Part shown: positions 8,676 through 16,826 of the stretch, in pieces
Layout of the letters: each line of letters begins with the position of its first letter
Position numbering within the stretch: the stretch's first letter is position 1
Origin: Stygiolobus azoricus
Lineage (GTDB): Archaea > Thermoproteota > Thermoprotei_A > Sulfolobales > Sulfolobaceae
Reading direction: 5' to 3'
NCBI RefSeq assembly: GCF_009729035.1
Contig: NZ_CP045483.1
Span: 558,001-622,000, forward strand
Length of the DNA: 64,000 nt
Notes under the pieces: model-generated
Told to the model about the DNA's origin: nothing
The model's database searches: none
What the model saw: the letters and a program-made list of their open reading frames with translations, nothing else
Program-made: the position numbers and the translations under genes

Positions 8676-9059
8676 ATGAGAAGGAAGAGAAGGCTACAAC
8701 ACATTATTCTATCTATCCTCAGCAATAAAGGAGCTATGACTGGCGCTCAGATAATGAGGGAGATAGAAAAAATAACTCAAGGATTTTGGAAGCCTTCTCC
8801 GGGCGCTATATATCCCACTCTAGACAAGCTCCTTGAGGAAGGTTACGTCTCTATAGCAAAAGTAGAGGGTACTCAAAAGTTTTACCAGATTACTGAGGCA
8901 GGGAAAGCGCTGTTAAGTCCCAAGCATCATTTAGAGACAGTGATAGAGGAAGTCCTTTCAGACCTAAGGTTTATCCTTGAAAATAAGGGTGAACTTGACG
9001 TAGAGTTGAAAGAGAAGTTGAAAAAAGGGCTTAAGGAGGCGATAAGTAGTCTTGATTGA
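8676..9059 (+). CDS. PadR-family transcriptional regulator
   Basis: This protein of about 127 residues is a PadR-type winged-helix regulator: basic N-terminus (RRKRRLQHIILSILSNKGAMTG), the family hallmark PSPGAIYPTLDKLLEEGYV, a YQITEAGKALL wing, and a C-terminal helical dimerisation segment. The ATG at 8676 was chosen over GTG 8667 because the operator would otherwise run into the coding region and because the TATA box lies about 25 nt upstream. It overlaps the downstream ATPase gene, and PadR-ABC exporter pairs are common, so it probably controls export of a toxic compound or lipid. Confidence 0.9.
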   Translation: MRRKRRLQHIILSILSNKGAMTGAQIMREIEKITQGFWKPSPGAIYPTLDKLLEEGYVSIAKVEGTQKFYQITEAGKALLSPKHHLETVIEEVLSDLRFILENKGELDVELKEKLKKGLKEAISSLD

Positions 9060-9969
9060 AATAGAACACATATCAAAAACATTTAAAGTCAAATCGAAAG
9101 AGATCCGAGCTTTAGACGACGTGAGCTTTACAATTCCTAAGTCTAGCGTAGGGGCGTTAGTGGGTCATAACGGTGCAGGAAAGACCACATTGATAAAGAT
9201 CCTATCAACCCTGATTATCCCTGATCAAGGAGACGCAAGGATAAACGGAATCAGTATCAGAGAAGAAAAGAAAGTAAGAAAAAATATAGGTGTAATGATG
9301 GTAAGTGAGAGAGCTTTCTACTTCAGGCTTTCGGGCTTTGATAACCTAGTCTTCTTCGGGATCGTCCAAGGCTTGTCAATTTCCGAAGCGAAAAAGAGGG
9401 CAAAGGAGCTCCTAGATTTAGTTGGTCTATCTGAATTTTCCAATATTCAATATATGAAATATAGCACCGGAATGCAAAGGAAACTGGCTTTAGCGAGAGC
9501 ACTCTTATTAGACCCACCGGTGATTCTTTTAGACGAACCTACGCTAGGTATGGATCCGGTTAGTTCAAGGGATTTTAGGAGTCTGGTTAAAGAGTTGTCT
9601 AAGGAGGGTAAAACGATCCTAATGACTTCACATAACATGAAAGAGGTTGAAGACCTAGCCGATAAAATAGTCTTATTAAAGAGAGGTAAGGTAGTTGCTC
9701 AAGGTACTAGAGAAGAAATTACTTCAAGCATAGGGAAGATCAAGGTAGTTATGACCGATAGTATACCAAAAGGTTACGAGAAATACGTAAGCGGTTTCGT
9801 TCAGGGAAAAGTTATACTGAGGGTCCCGGAGAAAGGAATAGAGGTAGAAGGTGAGGTATTAGGTGAAGAGGAACCTACACTTGAGGATGCGTTTGTCTAC
9901 TTTACAGATGAGGAGATCGACAACCCTAAAAATAGGAGGAGAGGGGGAGGGTTCAGGAGATGGGAGTAA
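9052..9969 (+). CDS. ABC exporter ATP-binding protein, DrrA-like
   Basis: The 305-residue protein has a Walker A ([11 protein letters not shown]), an ABC signature ([15 protein letters not shown]), a Walker B ([13 protein letters not shown]) and the switch His in [13 protein letters not shown]. The C-terminal extension with [12 protein letters not shown] is typical of DrrA/CcmA ATPases paired with ABC-2 permeases. It powers export of an unidentified substrate through the permease encoded immediately after it. A TTG at 9052 is used; it overlaps the PadR stop, and a GGAGG-type ribosome-binding site lies about ten bases upstream. The very C-terminus is Arg/Gly rich. Confidence 0.9.
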   Translation: MIEIEHISKTFKVKSKEIRALDDVSFTIPKSSVGALVGHNGAGKTTLIKILSTLIIPDQGDARINGISIREEKKVRKNIGVMMVSERAFYFRLSGFDNLVFFGIVQGLSISEAKKRAKELLDLVGLSEFSNIQYMKYSTGMQRKLALARALLLDPPVILLDEPTLGMDPVSSRDFRSLVKELSKEGKTILMTSHNMKEVEDLADKIVLLKRGKVVAQGTREEITSSIGKIKVVMTDSIPKGYEKYVSGFVQGKVILRVPEKGIEVEGEVLGEEEPTLEDAFVYFTDEEIDNPKNRRRGGGFRRWE

Positions 9970-10769
9970 TAGATAAACTTTACGCTTACATTTACTTGCG
10001 GGGTTTTAAGATATGGACTAGCTACAAAACACAGCTTATCCTGAACTTATTGTCTTGGGTCTTACCAGTCTTCACTTATTACTTTGTAGGTACTTCTTTA
10101 GGTAATATTGTAGTCAGTTCTATGCATTTTAAAGGTGCATCTTATGTTTCGTTCATGGTAGTCGGACTAGCATTCCAAGGTTATATTTCGTCTGTAATAA
10201 CGACCTTAAGTGGTAGGTTACGCAACGAGCAACTTTACGGTACGATAGAGTACTATGTAATGTCATCTGGTGGAGTACTCTCTTTTTTGATTTATTCAGC
10301 TTTGTGGGGGTTTACAATAAATACTGTAAACGCAGTAGTAATCTTGCTCATAGGCTACGCTTTAGGTGTTAAGTATGACGTTAACATCATTTCAGCTATA
10401 ATCCTTATCTTTCTATTACTTACCTCTTCCTTAGGTCTCGGAATGATTTCAGCCGGATTTACGATGATTGTTAAACAAGGAAACCCAATATCTTTCTTCT
10501 TTTCTACGTTCACTACACTGACGACCGGTGTTGTATTTCCCGTGTCAGTCTTACCAGGTTTTATTAAGTTAGTCAGTTACGCAATACCCCTCACGTGGGC
10601 TCTCGAAGGTCTCAGGTATGCCCTGCTTGAGGGTTATTCGTTATCGCAAGTCAGCGAATATGTAATAGCTTTGTCATTATTTACATCCGTTCTGATCCCA
10701 TTAGGTATCGCATTCTACTCTTATGCCTTTAAGAGGGCTAGATATAGGGGGACGTTAAGTGAGTACTGA
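9960..10769 (+). CDS. ABC-2 type permease
   Basis: This 269-residue membrane protein has about six helices and the ABC-2 family pattern, including [19 protein letters not shown] and, near the end, [21 protein letters not shown], the usual motif before the last helix. It overlaps the ATPase gene by ten bases and forms the membrane part of the PadR-controlled exporter. The substrate cannot be deduced. Confidence 0.88.
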   Translation: MGVIDKLYAYIYLRGFKIWTSYKTQLILNLLSWVLPVFTYYFVGTSLGNIVVSSMHFKGASYVSFMVVGLAFQGYISSVITTLSGRLRNEQLYGTIEYYVMSSGGVLSFLIYSALWGFTINTVNAVVILLIGYALGVKYDVNIISAIILIFLLLTSSLGLGMISAGFTMIVKQGNPISFFFSTFTTLTTGVVFPVSVLPGFIKLVSYAIPLTWALEGLRYALLEGYSLSQVSEYVIALSLFTSVLIPLGIAFYSYAFKRARYRGTLSEY

Positions 10770-10933
10770 GACCACTAATTTTTAAAAGGGAGGAAATTTT
10801 ATACCGATACTGAAAGTATTCGAAAACAATAATATAAATATTCAGATGTTCGCTCAGGATATTGAAAACTCATTGAAGGATTAAGGGTGGCAAACTAGCT
10901 TAATGCAAAATGGTCCTAACGATTATATCATAA
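10770..10933 (+). other. Unidentified gene debris upstream of element copy 1
   Basis: A 27-codon open frame (10801-10881) reads like coding sequence (IPILKVFENNNINIQMF and more), then meets TAA and continues with plausible codons up to the insertion element. No start codon or family is recognisable. It looks like the remains of a gene, not a functional one. Confidence 0.3.
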
Positions 10934-11191
10934 GGGCTGAATCCTTTTTATAATGATAGAAATCTTTTATGTTCGTTTATCCTGAATTAATTTGAACGAG
11001 ATGCCCAAACCCTGCAGGGTGATGGTGGCAATGCCACAAGCCCTGCAGGCTTACACGGAGATGTGAGCAAATGCCTTTTGGCTCGAAGGAGTCCCATGAC
11101 CCACCTACTGTTAAGCTTGGTAGGTGGTTGAGAGCTAAGTCCCTACACTTGATACATAAAATGAATAAAATGAAAGTTTAGGGACTAACGG
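10934..11191 (+). mobile_element. tnpB-less IS200/IS605-derived element, copy 1
   Basis: The 258-bp segment shares both ends and most of its middle with the element at 21863-22193. The left end begins GGGCTGAATCC plus a T-run and ATAGAA; the right part carries GGAGATGTGAGC, TGCCTTTTGGCTCGAAGGAG and GAGCTAAGTCCCTACACTTGA blocks. The copies end together at ACGG. No transposase frame survives: relative to copy 2 a base is missing before TGCCTTTTGG, which breaks the TnpB C-terminal frame. It is a MITE-like derivative lying between the ABC exporter and a decayed gene cluster. Confidence 0.72.
11011..11191 (+). ncRNA. Omega-RNA-like structured RNA, copy 1
   Basis: Three hairpins can be drawn. One has a 9-bp outer stem CCTGCAGGG (11011-11019) with CCCTGCAGG (11041-11049) enclosing GTGGC-AAT-GCCAC. 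The second pairs GAGC with GCTC around TGCCTTTTG. The third pairs CCACCTAC (11101-11108) with GTAGGTGG (11120-11127). In copy 2 the first and third stems are kept by different bases, which points to selection on RNA structure. Omega RNAs of TnpB elements occupy exactly this right-end position and take their guide from the sequence just beyond the element, here TACAAAAAGGCTGG. Expression is not shown. Confidence 0.55.
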
Positions 11192-11419
11192 TACAAAAAG
11201 GCTGGTCATATACACCACAAGGTAGAGGAGATAATAGTAAGGATAATGGGAGACCTAACAATGTTATCGTAGTGGTTGAAGAAGACAACATAGGGGCTTT
11301 CGGTAGGATGTGGATAAACGCTAAACTAATGGGAGAAATGGAAAGGAAAGTGAAAAACGGTTTCTACTCTATGTAAGATTAGACGATAAGAACAGCGTCT
11401 TTTCCTTCTCCGTCGTTAT
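11192..11419 (+). other. Unidentified gene debris downstream of element copy 1
   Basis: Two short overlapping frames look coding but are out of register. One (from 11192) contains HHKVEEIIVRIMGDLT and stops; the other ends at 11376 and reads VIVVVEEDNIGAFGRMWIN and on to a Phe-Tyr-Ser-Met terminus. They are probably one gene broken by a frameshift. I do not recognise the family, and no start is visible. Confidence 0.35.
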
Positions 11420-12162
11420 TTACCCTTTATTTTCTTTCCTATGCCTATCCTTAAACCCTTCCATTCTGGACTTCGCAGACTTGGTTATGGACAGAAGGGC
11501 TAACTCCATTATAGCAGCTCTTATTCTTTCCTTTTCAGCCTTAGTCCACTTCTTTATTACTTTTACAGCTTCTAAGTCTACGTTCTGGATTATATCTTTA
11601 GCTATCTCCTTCGACTTCATGAAAACGTCGTCCGCTATGTAATCAACAATCCCTATTTGTTTAGCTTCCTCAGCAGTAATGGCTTCCCCGTGATCGCCAG
11701 CCTGTTTACAGCCTTCCCCCAGTACTTATGCCCTACACTTATAGCCATGGGCGGTATAAGACCCAGTTTTGCCTCAGGTATAGAAAATTTAGACTCTTTA
11801 CTCCCTACCACCACATCACAGAACAGCAATATTTCACAACCTCCTCCGTAAGCTAGCCCATTAACCGCACATATGAGAGGCTTTTCGAGCTCGATCAGTG
11901 ACTCCACGGCATAGTAAAGGGTGTTAAAGAACTTCTTAGCATCATCAGCGTCTTTAAGTTCAGCCATGGCAAATATATCGTCCCCAGCCGAAAACGCCCT
12001 CCCCTCCCCTGTTAAGACTACCACTTTCACTTTTCTATCGTTATTAGCAGTTCTCACCTTATCCCCTAATTCCTTCCAACTCTCCTCGTCAAAGGCGTTT
12101 AGTCTATCAACTCTGTCTAACGTAATCCACGCTATGCCGTCCTCATCCACTTTGTACTTCAT
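11420..12162 (-). pseudogene. Enoyl-CoA hydratase, frameshifted
   Basis: The N-terminal 169 codons (11653-12162) encode a crotonase with GEGRAFSAGDDI and AVNGLAYGGGCEILLFCD (oxyanion-hole region) and FSIPEAKLGLIPP. After AITG the frame is lost. One base later the sequence reads EAITAEEAKQIGIVDYIADDVF and joins the 66-residue C-terminal frame ending at 11420. A single G missing from a run of four G's (CCCC at 11686-11689 on this strand) explains it. The intact enzyme would hydrate trans-2-enoyl-CoA. The gene overlaps the preceding molybdenum hydroxylase small-subunit frame by 20 nt and forms one operon with it. Confidence 0.85.
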
Positions 12163-13445
12163 TCCTACTCGCCTCTTTAATAGCTCTTATTATATTTACG
12201 TAACCAGTACACCTACAAATATTTCTTATAGAGTACTTTAACGACTCATCAGCCGCTTTCGGATCTACATTCTTTAAATAATCATAACTAGCCATTAGAA
12301 AACCATGCGTACAGTATCCACATTGAGAAGCATAGTTACGAACAAACGCATTCTGTAGCCACTCCACATTAAGACCTTTTACCGTCCTTACATCGAGGTT
12401 AACGGCTTGAACTGCTAGAAACAAGCAAGATTTCACAGAAACGCCGTTAATAATAACCGTACAAGCCCCCGCACTTACCTTCATCGCATCCTTTCTTTAC
12501 CTCAGTAAACCCGTGTTTGCGTAAGAAGTCTACCAGTAAGGTTCTACCCTCTATTCTGTCCTCTATCAACACCCCGTTAACCCTGGCTTTAATTTTGGCT
12601 TCATCAATCACTCTCATTCTTTCTCCAGTCTTCCAGTTTATCTTCCTGTCTTCGACTAATCTCAACTCGTAGTAACCTTGGTCAAACGTGTTGATCATTT
12701 CTCTTGCTAGCTTTAGCCTACCTTCTCCACTCATATGATGATCTGACATCGGTTTTTCGCCAACACTTTCAAGCGCCTTTATCAACTCTTCTTTACTCTC
12801 TCCCTCTAGGGTTATTGGTTTCGGAAAAACTCCTCCTATAGAAGCCCTGAGTTTTCCGTCCTTCATCTTAACTACGGCGAGTATAGCAATAGGATACGCT
12901 GAACCTCCTTTCTTTATTGCCTTAAAGTAAAACTTAGAGTTATCGGGTTTACTGAGAGTGACCTCAGTTAGTAACTCTCCCTCCTTTAAAGTAGTATAAG
13001 GTTCTACGTACAGATCTTTAACTTTAATTTTTCTACTCCCCCTTTTACTTAAAACTTTAACCTCGCCGTCTAAGACGAGCAGTGCTGGGTAATAGTTGGC
13101 AGAGGGGTCTGCGTTAGCAAGAGAACCACCTATAGTTCCTCTATTCCTCACCTATAAGTCCGCTATACTGATGGCTACGTTCCTTAAAAGAGGGAGGTTC
13201 GAAGCTATCTCACTGTGTCTAGTTAAAGCCCCGATTCTGTAAACGTCGTCCTCTTCTTTTACATAATCTAAATCTAACTCGTTGATATCAACCAATGTGT
13301 CAAAGGGGATCCTTAATCTCATCATCGGGATAAGACTTTGCCCACCTGCTAACGGTCTCCCTCCTTCTTCTAAAGCCTCTAGAGCTTCCTCTAACGTCTT
13401 CACTCTAACGTATTTGAAAGGTCTAGGGACTCCAAGTACATACAT
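12143..13445 (-). pseudogene. Molybdenum hydroxylase FAD and 2Fe-2S subunits, broken
   Basis: The region encodes the FAD-binding medium subunit (GGRPLAGGQSLIPMMRLR; RNRGTIGGSLANADPSANY) and then the small subunit with two 2Fe-2S sites ([12 protein letters not shown] and [10 protein letters not shown]...CRCTGY), as in the CutABC/CoxMSL family. Three anomalies appear. A TAG at 13152-13154 splits IADL from VRNRG. No stop separates medium from small, whose start should be near 12635. An extra G in a G5 run (12475-12479) shifts the frame inside the first cysteine cluster. The locus follows the large-subunit frame with TAA/ATG adjacency. As read it cannot make a working enzyme. Confidence 0.85.
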
Positions 13446-15722
13446 TTAGGTCACCCTTATGGGAATTTCACTTACCCTTCTCTTTAACAATCTAGACACT
13501 GCGTTGGCAATAGCAGCTGGAACACCCATTATGGGGCCTTCTCCACCTCCATACGCACCGGAAGGGATATAAGGGGAAGGAGTTTCAAAATGGATATATT
13601 GGATCTCGATATCGACTAGATCCCCTAACGTGAGTGACTCATAGGAATCAAAAGTGGTAACTAATGGATTTCCCCTCTCGTCATACTTCATCTCTTCATA
13701 CAGAGCCATGTTAATCCCGTGGACTATACTCCCAGTCATAATACCCTCCAGAATGTCCTTTTCCAGGATTTTACCTATATCGTGTGCAACAACATATTTG
13801 ACCGCTTTAACTTGACCGTCAACAATCTTGACTACAGCAAGGTGTGCGTTAATCCCATAACCCAGAGCCGAATTAATCCTATCCCCCTCGACCGGTTTTA
13901 AAAGCGGTGAATAAAAATAACCAGTTGATACAAGAGGAAAGTCGACGTTAAACGCCGAAGGATTCCAGTGATAAGCTGAGACTAACCTCCTGATGTCTAC
14001 GGACTTTTTCGGGTTTTTAACGTCTACAAATTGCCCGTTCTGAAATGCTACTTCTTCAGCCTCTAGGTACTTTTTAGCTAAGGTAGTTAGCTTTTTCTTC
14101 ATATCCTCAATAGCGAGAATTAACGCACTTATGATTACTGGAGCAAACTTACTGGAATAACTACCGCTAGCCAAGTTCCACGGCTGATCTGTGTCGACTT
14201 GATTAGTAACTGACACTTCATTAGGCTTCAACCCTAACTCTTTACAAACGATGTCGACTATAGTCGTCTCGTGTCCGAGCCCTTCGTTCGTACCATTTAC
14301 GAACACAGACAGAGTACCGTCGGGGTTGAAGCTTAAGGTGACGTAGTCTGCCGAAGCTGAGTGCGGATTCCTCCTATTATTTAATGCCAGATCCACGTAG
14401 GCTAAGTTAGTAACAGAGGGCTCAACAAAGACAGCTAAACCTACTCCTACATCCTTTTGCCCCTTCCACCTCTCGTATTCCTCCCTAATTGCATTAACAA
14501 CCCTTAAGTAATCTTGTTTCGGGTAAAGACCTCCTCCGGGAGTCTCATAAAACTCTACACCATCTATTACTCTATCAAAACGAGTTATTAGGTTCTTAAT
14601 CCTTAATTCTAACGGATCTAAACCCAATTCGTCGGCTAGGTGATCGATAGCAGTTTCTAGAGCGAAGAAGAATGGCGGTCCTCCATAGCCTCTATTAAGA
14701 CCAGTAGGGCTCTTGTTAGTGACTACCACTCTATATCAACCTGAGATGTTCTTTACGTCATAAGCGCCATTTAGACACCCTTGAACCCTAAATAAAGCTC
14801 CGGGCTCAGGCGGTCTTACGTAAGCTCCGACATCTTCTATAAAGTTATATCTTATCCCTAGAATCTTTCCGCTTTTAGTAGCCGCTATTTCGACCTCTCC
14901 TTTTCTTTCAGCTCCAGCGGAACTCGCGATAAAGTGTTCTGTTCTGCTTTCCACCCATCTGACGGGTGCTTTCAGGAGCTTAGAGGCTGCAGCTGCCAAG
15001 GTTATGTAAGGGTAAATTTCATATTTGATACCAAAACTACCCCCTATGTCCTTAGGGGTCTTCATCTTCAGCTTAGTTATAGGTATGTTCAACGCCTTGG
15101 TAATAAAATAGGCCTGGAGCATTGGACCTTGAATGTTAGCCCATACGTTCAGTTCTTCCTCAAAGTGAACGAGAACACCATACGGTTCAAGAGGCAATGC
15201 CGAATGACGTGCAAATTTAAATGGATGTGTGATTATCACTTCAGCCTTAGAAAAGACGTCAGGATCACCAAAAGAGAAAACTTTGTCCATCACGACGTTA
15301 GTACCGATCTCCTCATGGACTAGAGAATTCCCTTTGAGCGCGTCGTCTATAGTTACTACCGGCGTTAACTCCTCAAAGTCTACTTGAACGTAATCCAGTA
15401 GGTCTACTGCTTTATAGTAATCCTTTGCGAGGACTAGGACTAAAGGCTCTCCTACGTACCTCACCTTCCTCCTCGCAAAGGGGAAATACTCGATCTTTTT
15501 GTCGACAGTAGTAGGAAAGGGATTTATAATCACTTTGGAAAGGTCTTCTGGGGTCAGGGCGATTCCTCCGTGGCAGAAGACGTCCTTGACATCTATTCTC
15601 TTAATTATACCATGAGCTATAGAACTCCTGAAAATGACCATTTGAAGAGTCCCCGGTAAGTCCGGAATGTCATTAATGTACACCCCTTCTCCTTTTACTG
15701 CTCTTTCTCCTTCGATGTACAT
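13446..15722 (-). pseudogene. Molybdenum hydroxylase large subunit, interrupted by TGA
   Basis: Two frames in the same register (14736-15722 and 13446-14735) together encode a molybdopterin-binding large subunit of about 757 residues, similar to glyceraldehyde or aldehyde oxidoreductases of Sulfolobales and to CoxL. Landmarks include [60 protein letters not shown] and [19 protein letters not shown] with the catalytic Glu region. A TGA at 14736-14738 lies between KNISG and YRVVVTNKS. The N-terminus is slightly short for the family. The likely substrate is an aldehyde; loss here would remove one aldehyde-oxidising route. Confidence 0.85.
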
Positions 15723-15825
15723 ATAATATCCACATTGTATTGAAACTTAATAAAATTATTAAAGCTAGTCAACTTTTGTTAAGGTATAAGTAGTAAACGG
15801 TACGGAAAAATAAGGATAAAACCTT

Positions 15826-15852
15826 AATATCAAAAGAGTGTACCTTGATATC
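15826..15852. promoter_or_regulatory. Inverted repeat before small ORF and ABC operon
   Basis: AATATCAA (15826-15833) and TTGATATC (15845-15852) form an inverted repeat with an 11-nt spacer ending directly at the ATG of the 47-residue ORF. The half-site TGATATC is the same as in the PadR operator at 8657-8674, which suggests a shared or related regulator. Confidence 0.4.
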
Positions 15853-15996
15853 ATGAGCTCGGAAGGAGAAAAGGACTTTAAATCAAATGAAAAGGTCGAT
15901 AAGTGGAGTATAGTATTATTTCTTGTAGAGGTGTTTCTACTAATAGGGATTGTAGCATCGCTAATTGGGATCTTGCCGGTACTAGCTCACACGTAG
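15853..15996 (+). CDS. Small single-span membrane protein
   Basis: A 47-residue ORF with a charged N-terminus (SSEGEKDFKSNEKVDK) and one membrane helix (WSIVLFLVEVFLLIGIVAS and onwards). It precedes the MacB-type ABC operon and has an operator-like repeat at its start codon. After its TAG the same frame continues for 23 codons (ETFSKPLMLNWSKTVITNNQ...), so the stop might be a lesion in a slightly longer protein. Function unknown. Confidence 0.45.
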   Translation: MSSEGEKDFKSNEKVDKWSIVLFLVEVFLLIGIVASLIGILPVLAHT

Positions 15997-16133
15997 GAGA
16001 CCTTCTCAAAGCCCTTAATGTTGAACTGGAGCAAAACCGTGATTACGAACAATCAATACTACATCTAAAAATTCATGGTTGGAATTTTTGAACTTACGAT
16101 TATCTATTTAAGGTCAGGGATTAAATATCAGAT

Positions 16134-16817
16134 ATGCCATTAACTCCGGTTGTTGAATTACATAACGTTAAGAAAGTCTATTACGGAAAAGTGCCAGTCG
16201 TTGCATTAAAAGGCGTAACTTTGAACATCTATGAAAGGGAAATAGTTTCCATTCAAGGGCCCTCTGGTTCAGGTAAAACCACACTTCTCACAATTATCGG
16301 AACTTTGAGTAAACCCACTGAAGGGGAAATTTTAATTTACGGTAAGGACGTGACTAAACTTCCCGATAAGAAAATAGCTAAGTTGAGGAACAAGTACATA
16401 GGCTTTGTCTTTCAAAGCTACAACCTGGTAGACAGACTTTCTGCATTAGAGAACATAGAATTACCTCTTATTGCAAGAGGAGTGCCCAGATCTGAGAGGA
16501 GAAAGATCGCACTAGATATCCTTGATAGGCTAGGTCTGAAAGACCTTGCTAAGAAAAAGCCTAGCGAAATGTCTGGTGGCCAACAACAGAGAATCGCAAT
16601 AGCCAGAGCATTAGCCCAAAATCCCAAAATACTTCTTGCAGACGAACCTACTGCAAATCTAGATACAGCCTCCAGTAAGGTTGTCATGGACACGTTCTTA
16701 AGGGCGAATAAAGAGTTCGGTACCACGGTTATTATCGTCACTCACGAACCTGACATAGCCGCTTACGGGCAGAGGAAAATTCACATGAGAGACGGTCAAA
16801 TAGAGAAAATAGACTAG
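16134..16817 (+). CDS. ABC transporter ATP-binding protein, LolD/MacB type
   Basis: The 227-residue ATPase has Walker A (GPSGSGKTTLL), Q-loop (GFVFQSYNLV), signature (MSGGQQQRIAIARAL), Walker B (ILLADEPTANLD) and switch His (VTHEPDIA). The pattern is that of the LolD/MacB/FtsE group, which works with FtsX-fold permeases in mechanotransmission or export. Two such permeases follow. The next gene starts almost at once, so the four genes form one operon. Confidence 0.92.
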   Translation: MPLTPVVELHNVKKVYYGKVPVVALKGVTLNIYEREIVSIQGPSGSGKTTLLTIIGTLSKPTEGEILIYGKDVTKLPDKKIAKLRNKYIGFVFQSYNLVDRLSALENIELPLIARGVPRSERRKIALDILDRLGLKDLAKKKPSEMSGGQQQRIAIARALAQNPKILLADEPTANLDTASSKVVMDTFLRANKEFGTTVIIVTHEPDIAAYGQRKIHMRDGQIEKID

Positions 16818-16826
16818 GTGAGAGCA

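Noticed and set aside
15903-16091. 62-residue plus-strand frame before the ABC ATPase
   Set aside because: It overlaps the small membrane ORF at 15853 in another frame and has no recognisable features.
16418-16741. 107-residue minus-strand frame inside the ATPase gene
   Set aside because: Antisense shadow of strongly conserved ABC motifs.
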